Source of the DNA: JADKIH01 sp964486655
Lineage (GTDB): Bacteria; Bacteroidota; Bacteroidia; AKYH767-A; 2013-40CM-41-45
Direction of reading: 5' to 3'
Assembly (NCBI GenBank): GCA_964486655.1
Contig: CAZAON010000468.1
Coordinates: forward strand, 1-18,840
Length of the DNA: 18,840 nucleotides
A program made the translations under genes and the position numbers. The notes under the pieces are model-generated. The model was not told the DNA's origin. It saw only the letters and a list, made by a program, of their open reading frames with translations, and did not search any database. This document shows, one piece after another, positions 8,690-17,030 of this stretch. Every line of letters begins with the position of its first letter. Positions within the stretch are counted from its first letter, which is position 1.

Positions 8690-10984
8690 TCAGAAGCTCA
8701 GTGTAACCCCGATACTCGGAATGATAGGTAACTGATAAATCGTTTCGTTTGTGATCCTGTCGCGGTAGAAAATATTATCCCTGTCATACACATTCGTAAT
8801 ACCGGCTGTGATTTCAAGAACAGAATTTTTTCCAAGAGTGAAATTTCGCTGAATGCTCACATCGAGACGGTGGAAATAAGAAAGTCTTCCTTTATTCAGA
8901 TCGCCGTAATAAATTCCAAGCTGTCCGTTTTGTTGTAAAATATCTGTGCCGACGCCGTCAGGAAATTGAACGGACTCGTAAAATCCCTGCGTTTGTGTGA
9001 ATGGAAATGGTGAACCAAAATTGAAGCGTGCATTTGCCTGCCATTCTTCCTTTTTACCAAATTTGTATGAAGTAACAAGATTCAGGTTATGTCTTCTGTC
9101 AAAGTTAGGTTCATATTCACGAATACCATCGTCACGATTAACAAAGGCAAGTGAATATACCAACCAGACATAAAGACGGCGATGTTCATACTTAAGAGTC
9201 ATGTCAACTCCTTTAGCAACTCCTGTTTCAACGATGTAATCTTTGCGAAGCTCTTCCGGTTTGTCGTTGTGTTGCGCGTCGTCTTTATAAATTTTATCAC
9301 GGTTGATGTTCTCGAGCTGAGAGAAGTTTTTGTAATAACCTTCTACATTTAAAGTAAGATGGAAAGGTAGATCCAGTTCAAACCCCGCGATCAGATGTTC
9401 GGCTGTCTGCAAACGTGAGGTGATTTCTTCACCGCGGAATTCACTGGGCAAATCATCAGATCCCGACAGGAATCCGTAAAACAGGTTTACCACATCACGA
9501 TCAGAACTTGTCGAAAGTAAATTCTGTGAATACGTCCCGGCAGCCGCTTTAAATCTGAGTTTTTCGAATGCATTGTATTTAACCTGAACGCGTGGTTCAA
9601 TGGATAATTCAGATAATGATGAGTAGTAGTTAAATCTCAGTCCGGGTTCAAAAATTACCTTGTTCCAAAGTTTTTTATACTTGAAGAATGCGGCGATTTC
9701 AGTGGTGTTTTCATCCTGGGCATTATGACTTCCTGTTACATTCGTATAGTCATATATGGTATGGAATCCAAGTAATTCAATCCCATATCGAAATTCGTCC
9801 CGACCATAGAAATAGTTAAATGAAAGTCCGCCGTTATAACCACTGATACTGCTTGAACGTGTATTCACACCTTCAGTCATTGATATCTGATAATTAGAGT
9901 AAGCGAAGTTACCATCGATCAAAGCCGATGACTGACCGGGAATTAAAACGAAGTTTGCTCCGCCGCCGGCATTTGTCCAGCCAAGTTCCGCAACATGTCT
10001 GTAATTTACATCGTCGGCAAATCGGAATCCAAACAGGTTGAACTTGCTTCCGTTTTTACTGTTGAAAGAAACTTTTCCGTACAGGTCATTAAAAGAATAG
10101 GGGAGTCCGAGTGAATCTACATAGTCATAAAACACTTTCGAACTCTTATCGAGATAGGAATTTTTTGCGGTAACAAGAAATGATGAACTGCCTTCCGCTT
10201 TTTCGGTTTCTTTTTTGAGCGGACCTTCTAATAGTACTTTTGCGGTAAAGGTATTAGCGGAAACTTTACCTGCCAGTCTTTTTTTATTTCCGTCACGAGT
10301 AGTAATGTCCATGATGGAAGAAATGCGGTCGCCGTATTCGGCATTGAAGCCTCCGGTATAAATATCGGCTCCGCGAATTATATCTGCATCAAAAACAGAA
10401 TACAATCCGATACTGTGAAACGGATTGTAAATAATCATTCCGTCGAGCAGTAATTTATTCTGAATAGGTGTACCTCCACGAATGTAAAGCTGGCCTCCCT
10501 GGTCACCGGTAAAGATGACACCCGGAATAACCTGTAAAAATTGTGCAAGGTCGGCATCACCGCCAATGCTTGGAATTTGTTTGATTTCTTTCGGAGTAAT
10601 TTTATTGACGGAAACTTTAGTGTCTGTTTTTTTCGATTCATTTTCAGCAGATACATCAAGCTCACGCATTTCGATGGCCGACTTCTTCAGGTACAATTTC
10701 CGTGTAATACGATCGCCGGGTTTCAAAGTAATCTGTTCCGATATTGTATCGAAACCGATTGATGTAACGGTCAGCGTATATGATCCGGGCGGAATGCGGC
10801 TGATCGTAAAAAATCCGTCGAGGTTCGTTTGTGCTCCGAATGTCGTACCCTTCAGATAGACGCTTGTGTAAATAGAGGGTTCTGAGCTCGATTCTTCGTA
10901 AATGAAACCACGAATTTCAGCAGTTTGTCCAAGACCAACCAGACTTAAAGCTGTAAATAATAAGAGTAGGGAAATCTGTTTCAT
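8690..10984 (-). CDS. TonB-dependent outer-membrane receptor with carboxypeptidase-like N-terminal domain
   Basis: I place the start at the ATG at 10984-10982 (764 residues), because the signal peptide MKQISLLLLF begins there and a promoter sits just upstream; a 15-codon upstream extension lacks support. Residues about 21-105 form a CarboxypepD_reg-like beta sandwich (RGFIYEE, then TNLDGFFTISRIPPGSY). The plug domain follows at about 120-232, with LAQFLQVIPGV, QLYIRGGTP, LLLDGM and the plug end YGDRISSIMDI. The remaining 530 residues are predicted beta-barrel strands ending in the aromatic C-terminus GVTLSF expected for outer-membrane insertion. Such receptors use TonB-ExbBD energy to import chelates, vitamins or oligosaccharides. 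It is too short for a typical SusC and has no SusD partner beside it, so the substrate is unknown. The stop codon touches repeat array 1. Confidence 0.93.
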   Translation of the reverse strand: MKQISLLLLFTALSLVGLGQTAEIRGFIYEESSSEPSIYTSVYLKGTTFGAQTNLDGFFTISRIPPGSYTLTVTSIGFDTISEQITLKPGDRITRKLYLKKSAIEMRELDVSAENESKKTDTKVSVNKITPKEIKQIPSIGGDADLAQFLQVIPGVIFTGDQGGQLYIRGGTPIQNKLLLDGMIIYNPFHSIGLYSVFDADIIRGADIYTGGFNAEYGDRISSIMDITTRDGNKKRLAGKVSANTFTAKVLLEGPLKKETEKAEGSSSFLVTAKNSYLDKSSKVFYDYVDSLGLPYSFNDLYGKVSFNSKNGSKFNLFGFRFADDVNYRHVAELGWTNAGGGANFVLIPGQSSALIDGNFAYSNYQISMTEGVNTRSSSISGYNGGLSFNYFYGRDEFRYGIELLGFHTIYDYTNVTGSHNAQDENTTEIAAFFKYKKLWNKVIFEPGLRFNYYSSLSELSIEPRVQVKYNAFEKLRFKAAAGTYSQNLLSTSSDRDVVNLFYGFLSGSDDLPSEFRGEEITSRLQTAEHLIAGFELDLPFHLTLNVEGYYKNFSQLENINRDKIYKDDAQHNDKPEELRKDYIVETGVAKGVDMTLKYEHRRLYVWLVYSLAFVNRDDGIREYEPNFDRRHNLNLVTSYKFGKKEEWQANARFNFGSPFPFTQTQGFYESVQFPDGVGTDILQQNGQLGIYYGDLNKGRLSYFHRLDVSIQRNFTLGKNSVLEITAGITNVYDRDNIFYRDRITNETIYQLPIIPSIGVTLSF

Positions 10985-10993
10985 AAAGAGTCG

Positions 10994-11024
10994 CAAATGT
11001 AATGGTTGCGCTTTATGAAGCAAA
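10994..11024 (-). promoter_or_regulatory. Bacteroidota-type promoter of the TonB-dependent receptor gene
   Basis: On the minus strand, TTTG (11024-11021) is separated by exactly 19 bp from TACATTTG (11001-10994), a full match to the Bacteroidota primary-sigma promoter TTTG-N19-TAnnTTTG. The expected transcription start, about 4-6 nt past the -7 box, falls only a few bases before the ATG at 10984, so the mRNA may be nearly leaderless. Confidence 0.65.
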
Positions 11025-11085
11025 CACAAAGAGAAGATTTAACTATTATTAATAAATGAAATTGCGTGAGTTGAAGTACGGAAAA

Positions 11086-11490
11086 TCAACCCTGCATATT
11101 CATTATTTCGGTGTATTCTGCTTCTGTAACGGGCATGACTGACAGGCGGCTGATCTTGATGAGCATCATATCCTTCAGTTTTTTATTCGATTTAATTTCT
11201 GTAAGTGTAATTGCTTTTTTCAAAGCTTTCCCCGCTTTCAGTTTTACACTTACCCAGGCTGATTCTTCTGTTGTCGGATCACGGTAAAATTCTTTTGTAA
11301 CAGTCGCTAAGCCTTTCAGCGCGCTTTCTCCGCCGCTGTGATAGACAATTACCGTGTCGCCCTTTTTCATATCCCGCATATGATTTCGCGCCGCATAATT
11401 GCGAATGCCATCCCAGCTTGTCTCTTTGTCTTTTACAAGATCATCCCATGAATAGGTGTCAGGGTCGCTTTTGACAAGCCAGTACTTCAT
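11086..11490 (-). CDS. EVE-domain protein
   Basis: The 134-residue protein is a single EVE domain, a PUA-like fold related to YTH domains. The family opening is clear: MKYWLVKSDPDTYSWDDL, then TSWDGIRNYAARNHMRDMKKGD (18-39), then VIVYHSG (about 47-53). EVE and YTH domains bind modified bases in RNA or DNA; the human relative THYN1 and bacterial EVE proteins have been linked to modified cytosine or adenine recognition. No other domain is attached, so it probably acts as a reader or adaptor and not as a nuclease. The ATG lies 3 bp after the holA stop, making it the last gene of the amn-holA-EVE operon. The ligand cannot be told from sequence. Confidence 0.9.
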   Translation of the reverse strand: MKYWLVKSDPDTYSWDDLVKDKETSWDGIRNYAARNHMRDMKKGDTVIVYHSGGESALKGLATVTKEFYRDPTTEESAWVSVKLKAGKALKKAITLTEIKSNKKLKDMMLIKISRLSVMPVTEAEYTEIMNMQG

Positions 11491-11493
11491 AGA

Positions 11494-12543
11494 TCAGTTG
11501 AGAATTTTATAGATCAGTTCTTTCATCAGTTCGCCTTCGCCGGCACTCAGATTTTTTACACCTTTCGAACGCAGGTCAAAGTCTCTGATATAGCTGATGT
11601 TTCTTATGCAATGTGATGCAGGATATGCTCTGGATGCGTTCACATAATCGTTCAGAAAGTAAGGGTGAACGCCCAGGATGCTTGCGGCATTATTGGCTGA
11701 ACGGTCGTCGAGCTGATGATAGGTAAGAATTTTCAAAAAATAACCGTAGAGTTGAGTGATAGAAAGGACCATCGGATTATTTTTTGGATTTGAAGCGAAG
11801 TATTCGACGATTCTGAAGGCTTTTAAAGTATTGCGCTGACCAATCGCTTTGAGTAATTCGAAAATATTAAAGTCCTTGCTTACTCCGATGTTTTCTTCGA
11901 TGATGGTCGGAGTTATTTCCTGTCCGGGTTTGAGATTGAGCGCGAGTTTGCTGACTTCGTTTGCAATTTTAGTTAGGTCGTTACCGAGATTATCAGCAAG
12001 CATTGTGGATGATTTCGCGTCTATTTTAAAGCCTTTCGAAGTAATCAGTTTGGCAATCCACGCAGGCAAAGCATCGTCAAATATTTTCTTTGATTCGAAG
12101 ACGACCGCATGCTTGTCGAGCAGTTTCGCGATTTTCGTCCGCTTGTCAACTTTCCCGTATTTATGACAAAATACGAGAATGGTAGATTCTGTCGGCTTTT
12201 GCAAATAATCGGCGAAAGGGTCTTTATCTTCTTTATCCTTTTTTCCTTTCTTATCGGATTTTTCTTTCGCGAATAAAGACTTCATGTCCTGCGCTTCTTT
12301 CACGATCAAAACCTGGTGACTGCTCATCATCGGATATCTTCGTGCGTAGCTGATCAATGTATAGACATCAAGATCTTTACCGTACACGACCGACTGGTTG
12401 AATTCCTTTTCGCTTTCTGACAAAATGGAATTCTCAAAATGATCGGCAAGCTGATCAATGTAAAAAGGCTCTTCACCGGTAAGAAAATATACAGGGTGAT
12501 AAATCTTTTTCTTTATATCCGAAATGATCTGTTCGAATGTCAT
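11494..12543 (-). CDS. holA: DNA polymerase III delta subunit
   Basis: HolA (delta) is the clamp-loader subunit that opens the sliding clamp during DNA replication. The 349-residue length suits the family. The N-terminal AAA+-like domain opens with HPVYFLTGEEPFYIDQL (16-32), the characteristic start of delta proteins, which lack a working Walker A motif. It includes a lysine-rich charged loop (about 94-108, SDKKGKKDKEDKD) that is probably disordered. The middle and C-terminal domains contain GNDLTKIANEVSKLAL and the collar helices ending KELIYKILN. The gene starts 4 bp after the amn stop and ends 3 bp before the EVE gene, indicating a shared transcript. No sign of damage is seen. Confidence 0.93.
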   Translation of the reverse strand: MTFEQIISDIKKKIYHPVYFLTGEEPFYIDQLADHFENSILSESEKEFNQSVVYGKDLDVYTLISYARRYPMMSSHQVLIVKEAQDMKSLFAKEKSDKKGKKDKEDKDPFADYLQKPTESTILVFCHKYGKVDKRTKIAKLLDKHAVVFESKKIFDDALPAWIAKLITSKGFKIDAKSSTMLADNLGNDLTKIANEVSKLALNLKPGQEITPTIIEENIGVSKDFNIFELLKAIGQRNTLKAFRIVEYFASNPKNNPMVLSITQLYGYFLKILTYHQLDDRSANNAASILGVHPYFLNDYVNASRAYPASHCIRNISYIRDFDLRSKGVKNLSAGEGELMKELIYKILN

Positions 12544-12547
12544 GAAA

Positions 12548-13318
12548 TCAGAAGCGAAGGTGTTTTACAGTGAGTCCGTTATTGACTAATTCTTTCAATG
12601 AGTCTATGCCGATCTGAAGATGAGCTTCAACGAATTTCTCGGTCACGTTCTTGTCGCTTTCAGCAGTTTTCACTCCGGCCGAAATCATAGGCTGATCACT
12701 AACCAGCAACAAAGCGCCTGTCGGAATTTTATTCGCGAATCCGGCCACAAAAATAGTAGCAGTCTCCATGTCAATGGCCATCGTTCGCGTGCTCTGAAGG
12801 TATTTTTTAAATTCCTTATCGTGTTCCCATACACGGCGGTTAGTGGTAAGTACCGTTCCGGTCCAGTAATCGCGGTCATGATTACGAATGGTAGTTGACA
12901 CCGCTTTCTGCAGACTAAAGGCGGGAAGTGCGGGTACTTCTGATGGTAAATAATCGTTTGAGGTTCCCTCTCCGCGAATGGCGGCAATCGGTAAGATCAG
13001 ATCTCCTACGGCATTTTTTTTCTTTAATCCGCCGCATTTTCCAAGAAAGAGAACCGCTTTGGGCTGTATGGCCGAGAGAAGATCCATAATAAGAGCGGCA
13101 TTCGGACTGCCAATTCCGAAGTTGATGATAGACATTCCCTCAAAAGTTGCATTCTGCATCGGGCGGTCTAGTCCCTGAACGGGTACTTTATTCCACTCTG
13201 AAAATAATTTCACATAGTGATTAAAATTCGTCAGTAGTATATATTTGCCGAAAGAAGCAAGAGGAGTCCCTGTGTATCTGGGTAACCAGTTGTCTACAAT
13301 TTCTTTTTTATTATTCAT
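12548..13318 (-). CDS. amn: AMP nucleosidase, short Bacteroidota form
   Basis: AMP nucleosidase hydrolyses AMP to adenine and ribose 5-phosphate, tuning adenylate pools. This 256-residue protein consists only of the PNP/UDP phosphorylase-type catalytic domain and lacks the extra N-terminal domain of the enterobacterial enzyme, as is usual in Bacteroidota. Visible family marks are FLGKCGGL (91-98), LPIAAIRGEGTSNDYLP (109-125), the TTNRRVWEHD segment (158-167), DMETA with E185, and VSDQP with D208. The C-terminus VKHLRF is also typical. It is the first gene of an operon with holA and the EVE gene. Its ATG (13318-13316) is only 18 bp from the start of the divergent HsdR-N gene. A related nucleoside phosphorylase is possible but the match to Bacteroidota Amn is strong. 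Confidence 0.92.
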   Translation of the reverse strand: MNNKKEIVDNWLPRYTGTPLASFGKYILLTNFNHYVKLFSEWNKVPVQGLDRPMQNATFEGMSIINFGIGSPNAALIMDLLSAIQPKAVLFLGKCGGLKKKNAVGDLILPIAAIRGEGTSNDYLPSEVPALPAFSLQKAVSTTIRNHDRDYWTGTVLTTNRRVWEHDKEFKKYLQSTRTMAIDMETATIFVAGFANKIPTGALLLVSDQPMISAGVKTAESDKNVTEKFVEAHLQIGIDSLKELVNNGLTVKHLRF

Positions 13319-13336
13319 ATAATTTCATTCATCAAA

Positions 13337-13813
13337 TTGGAACTTCCCCGTTTATCTTTTCCGGAATATCAATTTAAACTTCAACGTGCGGATGAGCACG
13401 GGCAAAGTTTAAAAATTTTTGATATGATTCGAAGAAAATATGTTGTATTGACACCTGAGGAATGGGTTAGACAACACCTTTTACAATTTCTGGTGAATGA
13501 ACGGAAGTTTCCTCAATCTTTGCTCAGTGTTGAAAAAAAAGTGGTTGTTAACAGGTTATACCGAAGAACAGATATCGTTGTTTATTCGAATGAGTTACAA
13601 CCTGTTTTGATTGCCGAATGTAAGGCTCCTTCAGTAAAGATTACTCAGTCGGTTTTTGATCAGGCCGCCAGGTATAATATGACGTTGGGAGTCAGTTATT
13701 TTCTGCTTTCAAACGGAATGGAAACAATTTGCTGCAGGGTAGATACTCAGAATCAGTCGTATGTATTCCTGGAACAGATTCCCATGTTCAGCGATCTGGT
13801 TCGGCAAACGTAG
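13337..13813 (+). CDS. Orphan HsdR N-terminal-domain (PD-(D/E)XK nuclease-fold) protein
   Basis: The 158-residue protein corresponds to the HSDR_N family, the nuclease domain of type I restriction HsdR subunits, without the helicase motor. The nuclease signature is present: D79 in RRTDIVVY, E94 and K96 in AECKAP, and the downstream QAARY motif (109-113) typical of HsdR nucleases. The conserved stretch IRRKYVVLTPEEWVRQ (31-46) is characteristic of the free-standing Bacteroidota form. I used the TTG at 13337 because ELPRLSFPEYQFKL is the normal beginning of these proteins and no ATG or GTG precedes it in frame; the codons upstream (ATC, TTC, TCA, ATT, ATA) make an alternative start possible. 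No hsdM or hsdS is nearby, so restriction is unlikely. From memory, this family often neighbours holA in Bacteroidota. Confidence 0.85.
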   Translation: MELPRLSFPEYQFKLQRADEHGQSLKIFDMIRRKYVVLTPEEWVRQHLLQFLVNERKFPQSLLSVEKKVVVNRLYRRTDIVVYSNELQPVLIAECKAPSVKITQSVFDQAARYNMTLGVSYFLLSNGMETICCRVDTQNQSYVFLEQIPMFSDLVRQT

Positions 13814-13963
13814 TAAATACAGGAACTATGAATTATCTTCGGAATGTCAAATTCTGATAAATATTCTGAAACTTCGGCAAATTCTATTAGCCGGAGTGAC
13901 TGCAACATAGTACATTAGTCATCTCAAACCTCTCATCATAAACCTTCAGAAATCACCCCCCAA

Positions 13964-16798
13964 ATGAAATTCCTGTTTACCCAATTAATGCTAATTTGTT
14001 TGATCTCTGGCATTGCGGCGAATGCTTCCAATCCAAACAGAGAAACACCCGGTCAGTCATATCATGGCTCTGCATATAAGCCGGGAATTCTGATAATAAA
14101 TGTTAAGCCGCAATATCGTTCGCTTTGCAGTGAACATTCGATAGAGATTCCGGAATTGCGAACAGCTTTAGAGGCAATTTCATTTACTGCCGTTGACAAA
14201 AAGTTTCCGAAAATATTTGAGCCTGCGGAAAAGGTAAACAAGTACGGACAAAAACTGGTTGACCTCAGTCTTGTTTACCAGGTGCGATTTTCTCCGTCAG
14301 TTGATATTGAAAAAGCGATGAATACAGTGCTGGCAAGCGGAGTAGTGGAATATGCGGAGCCTCATTACATTCATACGATGAATTACACGCCAAACGATCC
14401 GAGTCAGGCTTCGCAATATGCAATAACAAAGATCAATGCAAGAAATGCCTGGGATGTCTGGAAAGGAGATACGAATACCGTTATTGGAATTGTAGACAGT
14501 GGAACCGATTGGGATCATCCCGATCTTCAGGGAAACGTAAAATTAAATTATGCCGATCCGATCGACGGAATTGATAATGATAGCGATGGTTTTATAGATA
14601 ATTTCCACGGATGGGATGTGAGTGAAGATGATAATAACCCCGTTGTGGTATCAAGTTTTCATGGCTCACATGTCAGCGGATGCGCGGCAGCTGCCACGGA
14701 TAATGGAGTAGGAGTTGCTTCGCCGGCTTTCAAATGTAAATTTATCGGTGTAAAAACATCGCTCGATAACAGCCAGGTGATTGATGACGGATATGACGGA
14801 GTCGTATATGCGGCTGATCATGGCGCGGACGTAATAAACTGCTCATGGGGTAGAAACGGATTCCAGAGTATTTTTGAACAGCAAACCATTGACTATTGTA
14901 CTTTTAATAAGGATGTGCTCATTGTCGCGGCAGCAGGAAATGACGGTCAGGAAATAAGTCATTTCCCGTCTTCCTACAAGAATGTAATCTCCGTTGCCGC
15001 CACACAAAGCAACGATGGTCTTGCCGGATTTTCGAATTATGGTGGAGACATTGATGTATGCGCACCCGGTGATAATATTCTGTCAACGTACTATAATGAT
15101 ACCTATACAACATTAGACGGAACTTCGATGGCATCACCAATTGCTGCAGGATGCGCCGCTATGATCAGGTCAAGATTTCCTTCGCTAAACGCTCTGCAGG
15201 CAGGGGAACAATTGAGGTCTACATGTGATAACATTTATAATACCGCCGGAAATATATTTTATAACGGAAAACTTGGAAAAGGCAGGGTCAATTTGTTAAA
15301 AGCCGTTACTGATTCTGTATCTCCCGGAGTTATTGTGAAGTCAAATTACTTTACAGATAATAATGATGAGGTCTTTATGCCGGGTGACACTTTGGATATG
15401 ACAAGTGTGTTTGAAAATCTGCTCCGTCCGACTGCGAATCTTACCTGCTCTCTGGTTACCACTTCAAACGATGTTCAGATTTTGCAAAATAATTTCAATG
15501 CCGGAGTGATAAATACGTTCGACACAATTTCAAATTATACGCTGCCGTACAGAATATATGTAAAGCCAACGGCCCCTCTGAATTCGACAGCCACACTTAG
15601 AATAATTCTTACCGATGGAACGTGGTCAGACAATTTCATTGCTACTATAACAGTGAATGTTGATTATGTAAATATTAATATCAATAATGTGGGCACAAGC
15701 ATTACCAGTAAGGGTATTATAGGTTATAACCAAACCGGTCAGCTTCAGGGTTTGGGATTCACCTATAAAGGCAGTGCTTCCATATTATATGACATGGGTT
15801 TAATGGTTGGTGCAACCGGAACCCAGGTTTCTGATAATATGCGTGGCGCATCCGGAAATGATGAGGATTTTTCTTCTGTTTCGAATGTTATTTCGCACGA
15901 ACCGGGTACGGTTTCAAACTTCGATGTGAACGGCATCTTTAGGGATTACGGACCAACTTCAAGTGTTCCGTTAGAAGTAATTATAAGACACAATGCTTAT
16001 GCATGGGTTGCGGCTCCTGATGATAACTATGTTATGGTTCAATACATTATACGAAATTCAGGAACCTCTACTTTAACGAATTTTTGGGCGGGAATTTTCT
16101 CCGATTGGGATATCCAGACTTTTGCGAATAACAAATGTTCTACCGATAATGGCAGGCGTATGGGTTATGTCTGGAATACAGATGCTGGCGGATTGTATGG
16201 CGGAGTGAAATTGCTCAGTCATTCGGGCGGCTTCAATCATTATGCTCTTGACAACACGGCAAATAATGGAGGAATTGATATGACAACCGGTTATACCGAT
16301 GCCGAAAAATATCTTTCATTATCAACTTCACGCGCAAATTCCGGAACAGCAACATCTTCTGGTAATGATGTATTAAGCGTTGTTTCATCAGGCCCATTTA
16401 ATCTGGCTCCCGGCGACTCCGTTGAAGTCGCATTTGCATTGTTAGCCGGCGAGGATTTGTCAGAATTACAAGCTGCTGCCGATGCTGCACAAATTAAGTA
16501 TGACAGTTTTGTTGGAATTGAACCAATTGCCTCTGCAAAAGGAAACTCTCTGCAGGCATTTCCAAATCCGGCCAGTAACGAAATCCGTTTTGAATTTAGT
16601 CTGGGCGAAAAGAACAACACTGATCTCTCTATTTACAACCTGACCGGACAAAAAGTTATGACAATTATTAACGAGCCACTGCAGTCGGGCCGATATTCCA
16701 TTCACAAGAACATCAGCGATCTTCCCGCAGGAAATTATCTCCTGAAAATTCAGTCGGGGGGGTGGAGCAGGTCGTTGCCTTTGTCGGTTGTTAGGTGA
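13964..16798 (+). CDS. Subtilisin-like serine protease secreted by T9SS
   Basis: A 944-residue S8 family peptidase. Residues 1-21 are a signal peptide. Residues about 38-138 resemble an inhibitor-I9-like propeptide ending EYAEPHYIH. The catalytic domain (about 150-450) has the complete triad: D178 in GIVDSGTDWDHPDL, H233 in HGSHVSG and S388 in DGTSMASP, plus the oxyanion N326 in AAAGND. An acidic loop DGIDNDSDGFIDN (201-213) between D and H probably binds calcium and is common in Bacteroidota subtilases. Residues about 455-850 are beta-rich accessory domains without recognised motifs. The last 80-odd residues (FPNPASNEIRFEF, then LPAGNYLLKI) are a T9SS type A sorting domain. Expected role: extracellular protein degradation. 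Its TGA is followed within two bases by repeat array 2, so its 3' UTR consists of that array. Confidence 0.95.
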   Translation: MKFLFTQLMLICLISGIAANASNPNRETPGQSYHGSAYKPGILIINVKPQYRSLCSEHSIEIPELRTALEAISFTAVDKKFPKIFEPAEKVNKYGQKLVDLSLVYQVRFSPSVDIEKAMNTVLASGVVEYAEPHYIHTMNYTPNDPSQASQYAITKINARNAWDVWKGDTNTVIGIVDSGTDWDHPDLQGNVKLNYADPIDGIDNDSDGFIDNFHGWDVSEDDNNPVVVSSFHGSHVSGCAAAATDNGVGVASPAFKCKFIGVKTSLDNSQVIDDGYDGVVYAADHGADVINCSWGRNGFQSIFEQQTIDYCTFNKDVLIVAAAGNDGQEISHFPSSYKNVISVAATQSNDGLAGFSNYGGDIDVCAPGDNILSTYYNDTYTTLDGTSMASPIAAGCAAMIRSRFPSLNALQAGEQLRSTCDNIYNTAGNIFYNGKLGKGRVNLLKAVTDSVSPGVIVKSNYFTDNNDEVFMPGDTLDMTSVFENLLRPTANLTCSLVTTSNDVQILQNNFNAGVINTFDTISNYTLPYRIYVKPTAPLNSTATLRIILTDGTWSDNFIATITVNVDYVNININNVGTSITSKGIIGYNQTGQLQGLGFTYKGSASILYDMGLMVGATGTQVSDNMRGASGNDEDFSSVSNVISHEPGTVSNFDVNGIFRDYGPTSSVPLEVIIRHNAYAWVAAPDDNYVMVQYIIRNSGTSTLTNFWAGIFSDWDIQTFANNKCSTDNGRRMGYVWNTDAGGLYGGVKLLSHSGGFNHYALDNTANNGGIDMTTGYTDAEKYLSLSTSRANSGTATSSGNDVLSVVSSGPFNLAPGDSVEVAFALLAGEDLSELQAAADAAQIKYDSFVGIEPIASAKGNSLQAFPNPASNEIRFEFSLGEKNNTDLSIYNLTGQKVMTIINEPLQSGRYSIHKNISDLPAGNYLLKIQSGGWSRSLPLSVVR

Positions 16799-16980
16799 GT
16801 TGCAGGTTCTTAGGGTGTCCAAGATCAGGTTTCGGGTTCCGGGTTTCGGGTTAGGGGTTGCAGGTTATTAGGGTGTCGAAGTTCTTGTTTCGGGTTTCGG
16901 GTTTTGGGTTTCGGGTTGGGGGGCTGCGGGTTCTTAGGGTGTCTAAGATTTAGTTTCGGGTTTTGGGTTTCGGGTTGGCT
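16799..16980 (+). repeat. Array 2: three G-rich repeat units directly after the protease stop codon
   Basis: Three units start at TGCAGG (16801), TGCAGG (16859) and TGCGGG (16925). Each continues with TTAGGGTGTC and a tract of TTTCGGG or TTTTGGG heptamers, and the array ends in GGTTGGCT (16973-16980). The G-rich strand is the plus strand, the coding strand of the protease that ends at 16798. Unit 2 holds at least five runs of three or more G separated by 2-4 bases, fitting the G-quadruplex pattern. The array is in opposite orientation to array 3, with the four-helix-bundle gene between them. Confidence 0.92.
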
Positions 16981-17030
16981 CTGTTGTCTATGAGTGTGTA
17001 TGAAAGAAATGTGTTTTGGGTTTTGGTTTC

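Noticed and set aside
13240..13247. TATATTTG as the promoter -7 box for the HsdR-N gene
   Set aside because: It fits TAnnTTTG but lies 90 bp upstream inside amn, without a -33 element.
13337..13813. Type I restriction-modification system
   Set aside because: Only the N-terminal nuclease-like domain is present; no helicase motor, methylase or specificity gene is nearby.
13838..13887. Direct repeat ATTCTGA (13851 and 13863) with nearby CTTCGG copies in the gap before the protease gene
   Set aside because: Short, AT-rich and without symmetry or link to a promoter; likely chance.
16291..16822. Minus-strand open frames under the 3' end of the protease
   Set aside because: They oppose a clear T9SS sorting domain and show no family likeness.
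16799..16980. Telomere-like repeat (TTTCGGG resembles plant TTTAGGG)
   Set aside because: The heptamers are only a part of a 58-bp unit, lie between normal genes inside a contig and occur in both orientations.
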